The translations under genes were made by a program, and so were the position numbers. The notes beneath the pieces were generated by a model that worked only from the letters and a program-made list of their open reading frames with translations, searched no databases and was not told the origin of the DNA. From Deferribacteres bacterium (GTDB lineage: Bacteria > Zhuqueibacterota > Zhuqueibacteria > Zhuqueibacterales > Geothermadaptataceae): a stretch of 64,000 bases of DNA. Shown piece after piece: positions 8,376-16,498 of this stretch (its first letter is position 1; each line of letters starts with the position of its first letter). The stretch is taken from the NCBI GenBank assembly GCA_020633675.1, contig JACKDE010000004.1, positions 372,001-436,000 on the forward strand, written 5' to 3'.

Positions 8376-8984
8376 ATGATTGGAGACCGAATGCAAGCAA
8401 AAAAAACAGATGAGCCCCTTAGCCTATTTGCCGAGTGGTATCACCTGGCGCATGTAAAACATGTCGAGCCGCAGGACACCGTCATGTGCGTTTCAACAGT
8501 TAGTCCGGAAGGCAGGCCATCTTCGCGTATGGTGCTGCTGAAATCGTTTGACGAAAATGGTTTTGTGTTTTATACCAACCTGGAGAGCCGCAAAGCCCGG
8601 CATATTCAACACAATCCGTATGCAGCGTTGTGTTTTTTCTGGCCGGAAATGCTGAAGCAGGTACGCATCGAAGGGGCGATTGCGCAAATCGAATCCCAGG
8701 AAGCGGATGCCTATTTTGCCACCCGGCCGCGCGAAAGCCAGATCGCCTCGTGGGCATCGAAACAAAGTGAGGTCATGGCGTCGCGTGATGATTTGATGAC
8801 GCGGTTCAGGGAATTTGAGCAAAAATTCAAGGGGAAGGATATCTCACGCCCGCCTTTTTGGTCGGGCTACCGGGTGCAGGCCGAACGCTTCGAATTTTGG
8901 ATCGGCCATCAGTATAGATTGAATGAGAGGATTCTGTATCGCAAAGAAGGCGATAGCTGGGCAAAAGAGTTGCTTTATCCTTAG
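8376..8984 (+). CDS. pdxH: Pyridoxamine 5'-phosphate oxidase
   Basis: PdxH oxidises pyridoxine or pyridoxamine phosphate to pyridoxal phosphate with FMN. The sequence shows FAEWYHLAHVKHVEPQDTVMCVSTVSPEGRPSSRMVLLK-type core (FMN-binding GxPSxRxVLLK), GFVFYTNLESRKARHI, the substrate-contact region YFATRPRESQIASWAS, and the C-terminal FWIGHQYRLNERILYR with the terminal Arg-containing motif of the family. The start is uncertain: ATG 8376 has a G-rich site at 8359-8365, ATG 8391 follows GGAGA at 8382, and ATG 8280 would add 32 poorly family-like residues. I chose 8376, giving 202 residues. The stop is one base from the stop of the convergent TraO-like gene. Confidence 0.95.
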   Translation: MIGDRMQAKKTDEPLSLFAEWYHLAHVKHVEPQDTVMCVSTVSPEGRPSSRMVLLKSFDENGFVFYTNLESRKARHIQHNPYAALCFFWPEMLKQVRIEGAIAQIESQEADAYFATRPRESQIASWASKQSEVMASRDDLMTRFREFEQKFKGKDISRPPFWSGYRVQAERFEFWIGHQYRLNERILYRKEGDSWAKELLYP

Positions 8985-8985
8985 T

Positions 8986-9501
8986 TCAAAAGAAGAAGCC
9001 GACACCGATGGTTGGTGCATGCAAAACACGGTAAACATCGCTGAACGGCATCCATAAAATCTCGTAATCGCCGATGATCGCGATGCTGTTGCGCATCACA
9101 TAGAATTCGAACTGCAATCCGCCAGAAAAACTGAACTTACGCTCCCGCACAGTGATGTCGATTTTGTCTTTGGCATCGAGTTGATAGCCACCGACTCCCG
9201 CGCTAAGGTGTGCAAAAAACTCTTCGTAGTGAAACACATTCTGCTGCAACTGAATATTGACGTTGTAGACATCGGCACTGATCCGGTTGCTGCCCTGATC
9301 ATATTCATCCGAGACATAGGTACCAACCACCTTGAGTTGTCCGCGACGGCTGAGCTGGTAGCTGTATTGCGCCTTCCAGGTGCGCCCAAAGGAGGCAGTC
9401 AGCGAGTTGGTGCGAATAGTGTGAAAATAGTACGGCTCCTGTGCCAACAATTGCGCTGGCAAAGCCATCAGCGCCAAAAAGATGATTTTTTTCAATGTCA
9501 A
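8986..9501 (-). CDS. Outer-membrane barrel-like protein, TraO-like, last gene of the T4SS locus
   Basis: The 171-residue protein has a clean signal peptide (LMALPAQLLAQ) and then alternating amphipathic strands ending in an aromatic terminus (GVGFFF), the profile of a small eight-stranded outer-membrane barrel. Strand-like segments include GRTWKAQYSYQLS, QLKVVGTYVSDEYDQ, VFHYEEFFAHLSAGVGGYQL and KFSFSGGLQFEFYV. Its length, composition and place at the distal end of the type IV secretion genes recall TraO of Bacteroides conjugative transposons, which is an outer-membrane component of the mating apparatus. That link rests on position and general pattern, not on a firm motif. The gene abuts pdxH tail to tail. 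Confidence 0.6.
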   Translation of the reverse strand: MTLKKIIFLALMALPAQLLAQEPYYFHTIRTNSLTASFGRTWKAQYSYQLSRRGQLKVVGTYVSDEYDQGSNRISADVYNVNIQLQQNVFHYEEFFAHLSAGVGGYQLDAKDKIDITVRERKFSFSGGLQFEFYVMRNSIAIIGDYEILWMPFSDVYRVLHAPTIGVGFFF

Positions 9502-9598
9502 TTCCCACTTATTTTCTTGAGATTCTCTCTATCAGCTTTCCTTGTCCGGTCTGCAGGTTTCAGCCTGGTTACTGTGCACCTATAGCGCGCAACTACAC

Positions 9599-11179
9599 TC
9601 ATTGTGTCGACACCCGCACTGTGTCTGTTTTGGCACTGGTTCCGCCAAAACGATCTGTCACAGTCAGCCGCACAAGGTACTCCCCATCATTTAGGTATTC
9701 ATGAATCACTGTCACCAGGCCGGCGCCGGTTTGCGGTTGACTGCCGTCGCCCCAATTCCATTGGTAATTGGTAATGGCGTCTGTCGAATCCGGATCGAAA
9801 CTGGTCGAAGCATCAAAACGAATATCGACAGTTGCTTGTGGCTTGGTCGGGAAAAAGGTGAAGTTGGCAACCGGAGGCGTATTCTTCACGGTAACCGCTT
9901 CACTGGCTTCATCGCTGAGGCCAGTGCGTTGGCTGGTGACGCGCAGCCGTACGATGTAAGCTGACACGCGTGGGGTATCGAAAACGTGGCTGACCTTGTT
10001 TTGTCCAGTGTAAGTGAGCTGATTATCGATGAAAATTTCATAATCCAAATCGCCACCAAACGGATCGTTCGATGCTGCGGCGTCGATATCCACCTCAAGT
10101 GGAAATGCGCCCTGCCTGGGCGTCACGTTCAGCACTGCATTTGGCGGTGTTGAGACCTGAATTTGCTTGGAGGTCGAGTCCGCCAGGCCCAGGTTGTCGC
10201 GAACGATCAGCAGAACGCGGTACGAACCATCAGCCACATATGTATGCGAACCCGAGACGGTTTGTGCAGTCGAGCCGTCTGCAAAAGAAACCAGGTACGA
10301 GGCAATCGACCCATCCGGATCGAAGCTGCTGCCAGCATTGTAGGTTATCGTAAAAGGTGCTTTGCCGGTGGAAGGATCCGGATCAATGCTCAAATTCGCA
10401 ACCGGACGCTGATTGCTGGTCGTGATCGCTTGTTCTGTGCTATCAATTTTACCTTCGTTATCAACCAGCTTTAGAATAACACGATACTGCCCGGCATTGT
10501 TATATTCATGCGTAATCACCGAGTTGTTGAGCACTGTTTCGGTCGGTGTATTGTCACCAAAATTCCAGATATAGCTTTCGATTGTGCCATCGCGGTCCCG
10601 GCTGGTGGATGGATTGAACTCAAAACGGTATGGATTCACCTGGTTGAGTGCCCGCGAAGAAAAACTCGGAATCGGTGCAAGGTTTTCGAAGAAAATCGCA
10701 GATGTGCGCGCCGGTGTTTCGGTGCTTTTCACGCCATCGCTGAGGGTCAGCTCGATGCGAACAAGCCCGGATGCATCCGGCGAAAACAGCACATCATCAC
10801 TGAAAGTTGCCGGTACCCGGAAACGCTTGCCGCTCGTCCCGATCGGTTCGAACTGGTCGTGACTGAAGGTCCCACTGCCACTGACAAAGTCGAAGCTCGC
10901 TTCCAGCGTTTGGGTTTCGGAACTGGCGAATTCAGGATCGTTGTACTCGATCCGCAATTTGTACTGCTCGCCAGCCTTGAATTTCAATGAATCTTCACCA
11001 ATATTCGGCAAGTTCTGGTCGGGTTGAAAGAAAAATTCCGCGATAGCCGGCGCGACATTTTTCGCAGAGAACGGATCCTTTTTGGACTCACAGCCTGTTG
11101 CATAAATCAGCAGTGCTGCAAAAATCAGCAGGCTGGACGCCAGCGTCCACTGCCGGCGGGATTGACGATATGTGATCAT
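9599..11179 (-). CDS. PKD-repeat surface lipoprotein within the T4SS locus
   Basis: A lipoprotein signal (LLIYATGCES, Cys near residue 30) leads into a 526-residue protein with a first immunoglobulin-like region and then four PKD-like domains starting near residues 170, 260, 350 and 440. Each has the PKD core in some form: YIWNFGDNTP, SFDPDGSIASYLVSFADGS, YEIFIDNQ and YQWNWGDGSQP, followed by HEY or HTY and a YxVxLxVxD strand. PKD domains mediate protein or polysaccharide contacts at the cell surface. It lies between the VirB10-like and TraO-like genes on the same strand, with 77- and 97-bp gaps. It could be an adhesin or a large outer-membrane lipoprotein filling the role of VirB7, which is otherwise missing; this is inference. 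Confidence 0.82.
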   Translation of the reverse strand: MITYRQSRRQWTLASSLLIFAALLIYATGCESKKDPFSAKNVAPAIAEFFFQPDQNLPNIGEDSLKFKAGEQYKLRIEYNDPEFASSETQTLEASFDFVSGSGTFSHDQFEPIGTSGKRFRVPATFSDDVLFSPDASGLVRIELTLSDGVKSTETPARTSAIFFENLAPIPSFSSRALNQVNPYRFEFNPSTSRDRDGTIESYIWNFGDNTPTETVLNNSVITHEYNNAGQYRVILKLVDNEGKIDSTEQAITTSNQRPVANLSIDPDPSTGKAPFTITYNAGSSFDPDGSIASYLVSFADGSTAQTVSGSHTYVADGSYRVLLIVRDNLGLADSTSKQIQVSTPPNAVLNVTPRQGAFPLEVDIDAAASNDPFGGDLDYEIFIDNQLTYTGQNKVSHVFDTPRVSAYIVRLRVTSQRTGLSDEASEAVTVKNTPPVANFTFFPTKPQATVDIRFDASTSFDPDSTDAITNYQWNWGDGSQPQTGAGLVTVIHEYLNDGEYLVRLTVTDRFGGTSAKTDTVRVSTQ

Positions 11180-11256
11180 TCAGATTTTGCCTTCACTTCT
11201 TCAAAAATGATATCTGTGCCATGACTGGTTTTCAAAGCCTCCACCAGTCCGGCATC

Positions 11257-12204
11257 TCAATAAATACTGGTAATCAAGCCATAGAATTCCATGCCTTCAT
11301 CCAGCGCGGCCAGCTCATCAGTGACCGGGTTGAAATTGGGCTGATTCACGATGCGGCCGACCAGCGGCACACCAGAGGCAGCACTTTTAAACTCATCGAG
11401 CAGAGCCTGTTTGGCGTTGGTGCTGAGTGGATTGTACGGAATGCCGGGCAAATTTTTTAAATCATAGGCCCGACCGGTGCAGGTGTAGGTTTTGCCGTCG
11501 GTACGAATTTCGCGAAAATCGATTTCGATGCGGTTATTCTGCAGACGTGCGGTACCCAAAATTTGCGAACGCCGGGTGATCTCGATATTGCCGTAACTGG
11601 CATCGTTCATTACCCGGGCTTCCACCAGACTGCCGTTGGTCACGGGCGTGCGCTCGACGACAAGCAGCTTGAGACGTGCGCTCTGCAAGCCCGTAATGCC
11701 GCCGCTGATGGTGCCACCAGTCAGTGTTTGCTGTTGCTGGCTGCGATCGACAATAATCATGTTGCTGTTGGAGCTGGGCGTGCGGCGTGGATTGAGCGCT
11801 GCACTGGCATAACTCGGCGTGCTTGAGCGTTGCTGCTGTGTACGCACCGGGCGCTGAACCTGTTCTTGCTGCTTCGAGGTCTGCGTTTGCGTTTCCGGAT
11901 TTTGTGCCGGCGTATTGCTCTGCCTATTCGACATTGCTGCATTGTGCTGCTGTTGCTGCGAAGCCAGGCTGCTGCCATACGCGATCGAGTCGACTTTGAT
12001 GATTTTGTAGTCCAAATCACGCTTTGGCGGTGCAGGCTGTACTGTGAACGGATTCGATGGACGCTGTTTTTGTTGAGCCGCGTCGCGGTAGGCCGACACC
12101 ACCGAAATAGCAAAAACAGCGACCACCATCAGCGCCCCGATGATGATGACCTGCGGTTTCAACTTGCTTTTGCCGGAGAGAAATTTATAGAGGAAACTTG
12201 CCAT
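11257..12204 (-). CDS. VirB10/TraM-like T4SS core protein
   Basis: The 315-residue protein has a short cytoplasmic N-terminus rich in Lys, one membrane helix (VIIIGALMVVAVFAISVVSAY, residues about 19-39), a long Gln/Pro/Ser-rich periplasmic linker (residues 45-165), and a compact C-terminal domain. The C-terminal part, with LKLLVVERTPVTNGSLVEARVMND, then TARLQNNRIEIDFREI, matches the conjugative-transposon TraM group, which is the VirB10 analogue spanning inner and outer membranes. The order VirB8, VirB9, small membrane protein, VirB10 around it supports the call. It is shorter than classical VirB10 and I do not see a separate outer-membrane antenna helix. Confidence 0.75.
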   Translation of the reverse strand: MASFLYKFLSGKSKLKPQVIIIGALMVVAVFAISVVSAYRDAAQQKQRPSNPFTVQPAPPKRDLDYKIIKVDSIAYGSSLASQQQQHNAAMSNRQSNTPAQNPETQTQTSKQQEQVQRPVRTQQQRSSTPSYASAALNPRRTPSSNSNMIIVDRSQQQQTLTGGTISGGITGLQSARLKLLVVERTPVTNGSLVEARVMNDASYGNIEITRRSQILGTARLQNNRIEIDFREIRTDGKTYTCTGRAYDLKNLPGIPYNPLSTNAKQALLDEFKSAASGVPLVGRIVNQPNFNPVTDELAALDEGMEFYGLITSIY

Positions 12205-12457
12205 TTTCTAATCCATAAGGCTGTGGTTTTGTTCGTGTTTGTCCAAGTCTTGCTCTCTCAAGCTAGACCTTTTTGGCAATCGACTGGTCTGGTTTTCGCA
12301 GTACAAACCGAACTGATCAAATCATTTTCATAAAATTTACAAATAAAAAGTATGGGCAGCCGATATACGCATCTTTGAAGCGATTATTGCAATATCAAAA
12401 CTTATTGATAATTTGGAATATAGTGGCCGTTAGACTCCGCGCGATTGACACATAATC

Positions 12458-12643
12458 CTACTTACCTGACTGGTTCTGCTGATCAGGTACGCGGCCCTGA
12501 CGCATAGCGTTCACCAATAGCACCGCACCAATGAGCGCAAATAAAATGCCGCTGTACCATCTTCGAAGGCCATCGGCCAACAAAAACACCATCACAGCCA
12601 GCACGACAAAAATGATCCCGGATATGAAACTCATCCTATTCAT
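12458..12643 (-). CDS. Small two-helix membrane protein in the T4SS locus
   Basis: The 61-residue ORF codes for two predicted membrane segments, SFISGIIFVVLAVMVFLLA and YSGILFALIGAVLLVNAM, joined by a short Arg-rich turn, with a polar tail. It lies between the VirB9- and VirB10-like genes, on the same strand, where small TraL-like or VirB7-like proteins are often encoded. It has no lipobox, so it is not a typical VirB7. I do not recognise a family; coding status rests on hydrophobic pattern, strand and position. Confidence 0.55.
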   Translation of the reverse strand: MNRMSFISGIIFVVLAVMVFLLADGLRRWYSGILFALIGAVLLVNAMRQGRVPDQQNQSGK

Positions 12644-12768
12644 GCGTTCTTACCTGTTAGCAAGATCGACTGTCAGTGTACGGCCAAAAACTGGCCGCCA
12701 AAATTCAATATCTGAAGATAAATGTCCATTATGCCCCAATTGGGCATTTTTTCAAAATTCATCCACCC

Positions 12769-13629
12769 TCACTCCACGTACGACGCTGGCACTTCCAGCG
12801 TCAGATCGCGGCGGCCGCTCTCTTCCATGCATTTGATCTGCAGCAGGCTGCGGTCGGAAAAGCCATGCTTGTCGAAAATGAACACCATGCGGCTGGCAGA
12901 GTTTGGCAAGATCTGCTGCTTGTACACTTCACGGATCGGCTCGAGTTCGGATTCCTTGATTTTTTTATTAAAGAAAATAAATGAGCGAGCCTGATCGATC
13001 AGCTTGAAGCGCACATAACCGATATCGTATGGAATATTTGAGCTATTAACCAGTGTGCACAACACAAACAGCTTGTCCTGAATTTGCACCATGTAATCGA
13101 GCGCCAGGACGACGTCGGAATCCTTGATGCTGTAGGTATAGCGATTCGGCGTGCGCAGATAAGTCGGCAGCACGGTGCGCGCCTTTGCTAAAACCGGTCG
13201 CAAGTCACGGGTAGCGGACAGTTTCACTGTCGTCGATGGCGTGTTGCTGCTACCACCGGGACTGGGATTGCTATGCGCTGCGCTGCCATTCGCTTGCTGT
13301 TGCGGATTGGTCATCGCAGTTTGCGCCAGCCGAATCTCAAGATCCGGTGTGTCGGCAACGCGCAAGATCATGTGGAATGTCTCAGCACCGACCTTGACGA
13401 ACATATTGGTCGAGCCGCTTTGCACGATTGGCTTCACCAAAATGAAATTGCCCGAACTTTGAATCGTGTAATCATCAGGGTTGCCAACGGTCACCAGGTC
13501 TGGTGGCGCCGGACAGACGATCACGGTAGAAAAGCCGGGCTTCACGCGCACCAGCCGCTGCGATTGTGCCATCGCAACCTGGCCGGCAAACAAAACGAAC
13601 ATCCCGCAAAGGAGAATCAGTTTTTTCAT
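12769..13629 (-). CDS. VirB9/TraN-like T4SS outer-membrane core protein
   Basis: The 286-residue protein has a signal peptide (LFAGQVAMAQ) and the two-domain layout of VirB9/TrbG proteins. Residues 22-95 hold a beta domain beginning RLVRVKPGFSTVIVCPAPPDLVTVGNPDDY, reminiscent of secretin-associated pilus domains; a Pro/Ser/Gly linker follows; the C-terminal domain (residues about 160-286) contains YTYSIKDSDVVLALDYMVQI and ANDA-like strands ending DLTLEVPASY. The call fits TraN of Bacteroides elements or VirB9. Its start overlaps the stop of the VirB8-like gene by 4 bp (13626-13629), so translation is probably coupled. Confidence 0.75.
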   Translation of the reverse strand: MKKLILLCGMFVLFAGQVAMAQSQRLVRVKPGFSTVIVCPAPPDLVTVGNPDDYTIQSSGNFILVKPIVQSGSTNMFVKVGAETFHMILRVADTPDLEIRLAQTAMTNPQQQANGSAAHSNPSPGGSSNTPSTTVKLSATRDLRPVLAKARTVLPTYLRTPNRYTYSIKDSDVVLALDYMVQIQDKLFVLCTLVNSSNIPYDIGYVRFKLIDQARSFIFFNKKIKESELEPIREVYKQQILPNSASRMVFIFDKHGFSDRSLLQIKCMEESGRRDLTLEVPASYVE

Positions 13630-14204
13630 TGTTTTTGCTGAACGTAGTTAATAATTCGAAGACCGAAGGGATTTTCTTCGGTCCGGGGTACGGCGATGAT
13701 CGTGAGCGAGAAACGAATCGGGATTTTGGACATTTTAGGAAACACCTGCTCGCCGGTCACAAAGGCCTCGAATTGAGCGCCTTCACGCACTTGAATTTCG
13801 GCAATATCAAAACGGATAGTTTCGGTCGTGCTCTGCACAATTTTGGGAATTTCGGAGTTCGTCACCGCTTCGTGCATGAAATATTCCAATTCCGTGGTGC
13901 ACATCTTCATCGCGGTTTTGAAACGCTCATTAAAATTGTAGCGGTTGTACTCGAGGAAATGCTTGGCAAACTCCGAAACGAACTTTTTGACTTCATAGCT
14001 GGTGCGGCGATCATCCTGTGCCTGGGTTGCATATGCATAACCATCTTTGATCACAAAAGTTTCCACCGGTCGTGTAAATCCGAGAAAACTTAAGTAGACC
14101 AATACAATATTGATCACCACCAGGCCAATCACCAACCGTTTCAGGAAGATGTTGCTCTTGATCAACTCACCGTAAAATTCATAATACTTAGGTTGTTTAC
14201 TCAT
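13626..14204 (-). CDS. VirB8/TraK-like T4SS inner-membrane protein
   Basis: The 192-residue protein has a short cytoplasmic N-terminus, one membrane helix (RLVIGLVVINIVLVYLSFLG, residues about 23-42), and a periplasmic domain of about 145 residues with the NTF2-like alpha-then-beta order of VirB8/TraK: helical FVSEFAKHFLEYNRYNFNERF, then strands ending GLRIINYVQQ. VirB8-type proteins nucleate the inner-membrane part of the channel. The gene starts 126 bp after the VirB6-like gene and overlaps the VirB9-like gene by 4 bp, consistent with the classical B6-B8-B9 order. Confidence 0.75.
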   Translation of the reverse strand: MSKQPKYYEFYGELIKSNIFLKRLVIGLVVINIVLVYLSFLGFTRPVETFVIKDGYAYATQAQDDRRTSYEVKKFVSEFAKHFLEYNRYNFNERFKTAMKMCTTELEYFMHEAVTNSEIPKIVQSTTETIRFDIAEIQVREGAQFEAFVTGEQVFPKMSKIPIRFSLTIIAVPRTEENPFGLRIINYVQQKQ

Positions 14205-14329
14205 AATAGCACTATTTTATTGAGATTGCAATATCTGTTTTGTCACAAACAGGCTTTGAGGCCAAAGGTATTTAGACTGCAGGCTTTAGGGCTGTAAACA
14301 AAGAAAACCTAATCACCTTCAGCCATTCT

Positions 14330-15310
14330 TCATGCATTCGGTTGTGTCGAGCCGCCAAAAGGCGAGCCCGCGCCATCAGCCAGCGCCCGCGCCGAATCAG
14401 CGCTCGGACTTGCTGCCATTGCTTGCGCACCACCAACAACTCCAGCTGCAGTCGAAGCAGTGACGACCTTGGTCGCCATCGTAGTCGATGCTTTCAATCT
14501 GCGCCACACTGTAGAGAGTACCACGCTGGCGGTAATGCCAACACCATAGGTGCCGAGATCCGCGCTGGCGCCGGCACGACTAAAAATGCCGGCCGAGAAT
14601 TTCGGGATCAGTACCAATGTCACCGCGATGATCACGCCGAGAATGAATGAGTCCCACAAAATGCCTTTTTCGCCATTGGCAATAGCTGTCTGAAATCCCT
14701 GCGAATTCGTCAACACCCTGACCAAACGGAACAGAATGGCCGCCAGCACCGACCAAAAATTGACCGCGCAAAAATTGGAAAGCCAGGTCACGAACACGCC
14801 GCGAAAGTTCGGGAACAGCGAAATCACAATCGCCAGCGGACCCAGCAGATAGAAAAAAATCTGCACAATCACCTGAATGATCACGAAAATTTCGTAGACG
14901 ATCATCACCAGCATATATGACAGCGACGACAACGATTCCAAACTCAAAATATTGAACAGTGACAGGCGCAAGCCACTGCCATCGGAACCCGCAAAAAAGG
15001 CGCTGAGATAATCGGACATGATGTTGCCCTGCTCCAAATCGAAAATGCCGCGCGCCATCAGCACAAACAGCTTGCCCACCCAGACAGACCAGGTTTGATA
15101 GGTCACCAGGCCGATGGTGGCCGAGATGATAAACACAAAGTGGTACATGCTGGCGCTGTCATCTTCACGCAAGGTCATCATGCGGAACAGCGAGGCGATA
15201 AAATAGACGATGACGCCAAAAGTCAAAAAGACCGTCCCCACCCGAACGATCTCGTTGACCAAACTGTGAACAGAATTAAAGAATGTCGAGCTGAAAAATG
15301 TTTCTAACAT
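14330..15310 (-). CDS. VirB6/TrbL/TraJ-like polytopic T4SS membrane protein
   Basis: The 326-residue protein has at least five hydrophobic segments: near residues 23-45 (VGTVFLTFGVIVYFIASLF), 58-75, 130-158 (YMLVMIVYEIFVIIQVIVQI), 160-200 (LLGPLAIVISLFPNFRGVF then a W-rich segment) and 222-240 (FILGVIIAVTLVLIPKF). The sequence FYLLGPLAIVISLFP followed by WLSNFCAVNFWSVLAAIL resembles the central conserved part of VirB6/TrbL proteins, which form the inner-membrane channel. The C-terminal 80 residues are Ala/Ser/Gly-rich and cytoplasmic or periplasmic. It lies between VirB5- and VirB8-like genes. Confidence 0.78.
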   Translation of the reverse strand: MLETFFSSTFFNSVHSLVNEIVRVGTVFLTFGVIVYFIASLFRMMTLREDDSASMYHFVFIISATIGLVTYQTWSVWVGKLFVLMARGIFDLEQGNIMSDYLSAFFAGSDGSGLRLSLFNILSLESLSSLSYMLVMIVYEIFVIIQVIVQIFFYLLGPLAIVISLFPNFRGVFVTWLSNFCAVNFWSVLAAILFRLVRVLTNSQGFQTAIANGEKGILWDSFILGVIIAVTLVLIPKFSAGIFSRAGASADLGTYGVGITASVVLSTVWRRLKASTTMATKVVTASTAAGVVGGAQAMAASPSADSARALADGAGSPFGGSTQPNA

Positions 15311-15412
15311 TGTTCGCTTGCCTCTTTTTGGCTGTCAGGCGTCAGCAATCGGTTTGTAGACCAGCGATATCTGTTCTTTTTTCTGCACCGATAAACAACC
15401 TGACAGGACTTT

Positions 15413-16471
15413 TTACTGAATTGCCCCGGGCGTTATGTCAAAAAATCCATAACGCACTTTCGATACCTGATTCGCCTGCGACTTCAGCGCTTTCCAATCG
15501 ACCTTCGAACGCAGGTAGCCGAGTTTTTCTTCACGCAGCGCCAACTCATCATTTTGTACCTGCTGCATGATTTCAAGGTACTTTTCATAAGCAGTATTGG
15601 ACATATTGCGCATTTTCACGCTTTCCAGAAGCAATTGTGTGCGTTCGGCTTCAGTAAATTTGTTTTTGTCATTGACCACTTGCCGGTATAGCTCAGTTGC
15701 CAGCGAATCGTACGTCACTGCCAGCTTCTGACTGCGCAAACCCTGTTCGAACAACGCACGCGAAAAGGCTTCCTGCGCCTCATATGCATTGGATAGCCGA
15801 GCATCGGCATTGGCAGGCACTGCATCCGATTGCGCTGATACCGCAAAACCATCATAGGTTTCGCGCAGGGCATCGGCATTGCGCAACAGCGCATCACTGT
15901 CCATGACGCTGCGCTGAGCCTGTTGCGTTGTGCTGGGCAGCCAGTAGTTGAGTCGGTCACCGTTCAAGATCAGGTTGGTCACCGCAAAAGTATTGCTGAC
16001 CTGCATATTGTCGATGGCTTGAAAATCGCGATACAAACTCTGGGTGAACTCGACGTCCTGCCGCAGAACAGTATAGGTGTCATAAAATTGCTTGAGCTGC
16101 TCGATCATTTTGGCGGTCTGGATGCGCTGCTCGGCCAGCCCGACATTGTGCTTGCTGGAAATCTCGCGCAGCACCCCCAACATCACGCTGCTCTGCGGAT
16201 CGAAAAATTGGGCGTTGCCTTTCTTTATCGGAATCAAAGGACAAAGTACCAAGCACAAAGCACAAAATGCTCGAAGATTGTTCTTTGTCCTTTGTTCTTT
16301 GCCTTTTGAATTCGCCCGAACGCCCCATCTGTCATTCGGGATGAATCTTTTCAGCAAAACTGCCAGGCGCTCCTTTTTTGCACAAGCTGCATTTTTTGCA
16401 ACAAAGATCCTTTCAGGATGACAGACAGATATTTTGGAATGGCCTTTAGAGAAAATAGAACGAGGTTTCAT
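15413..16471 (-). CDS. VirB5/TrbJ-like T4SS protein with repeat-derived N-terminus
   Basis: From about residue 92 the protein is mostly helical and secreted-looking, beginning QFFDPQSSVMLGVLREISS and ending YGFFDITPGAIQ, with heptad-like Gln/Leu/Ala helices such as RIQTAKMIEQLKQFYDTY. This fits the VirB5/TrbJ/TraI group of minor pilus or channel-tip proteins, and the position between VirB4 and VirB6 agrees. The start is fixed by a strong GGAGGT eight bases before ATG 16471. Oddly, residues about 15-80 are translated from two palindromic intergenic repeats (16329-16424 and 16236-16313), and the stretch RAFCALCLVLCPLIPI in the second supplies the only hydrophobic signal-like segment. See findings. 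Confidence 0.7.
   Translation of the reverse strand: MKPRSIFSKGHSKISVCHPERIFVAKNAACAKKERLAVLLKRFIPNDRWGVRANSKGKEQRTKNNLRAFCALCLVLCPLIPIKKGNAQFFDPQSSVMLGVLREISSKHNVGLAEQRIQTAKMIEQLKQFYDTYTVLRQDVEFTQSLYRDFQAIDNMQVSNTFAVTNLILNGDRLNYWLPSTTQQAQRSVMDSDALLRNADALRETYDGFAVSAQSDAVPANADARLSNAYEAQEAFSRALFEQGLRSQKLAVTYDSLATELYRQVVNDKNKFTEAERTQLLLESVKMRNMSNTAYEKYLEIMQQVQNDELALREEKLGYLRSKVDWKALKSQANQVSKVRYGFFDITPGAIQ
16236..16313. repeat. Palindromic AAAGGACAAAG-type repeat inside the VirB5-like gene
   Basis: The left side carries AAAGGACAAAG, AAGCACAAAGCACAAA; the right side carries TTCTTTGTCCTTTGTTCTTT, its imperfect reverse complement. The low-complexity palindrome is of the kind usually found between genes. 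Here it lies in frame within the 5' part of the VirB5-like gene. Confidence 0.7.
16329..16424. repeat. Palindromic repeat, copy 1 (TCATCCTGAAAGGATCT family)
   Basis: The arms at 16329-16351 and 16403-16424 are near-complementary: the right arm read backwards is CTGTCATCCTGAAAGGATCT and the left arm is CTGTCATTCGGGATGAATCT. A second copy with the same arm sequences lies at 54033-54125. These modules resemble REP/MITE-like intergenic palindromes; no transposase is encoded. Confidence 0.75.
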
Positions 16472-16498
16472 TTGTGACCTCCATTGAATATAAAAATC

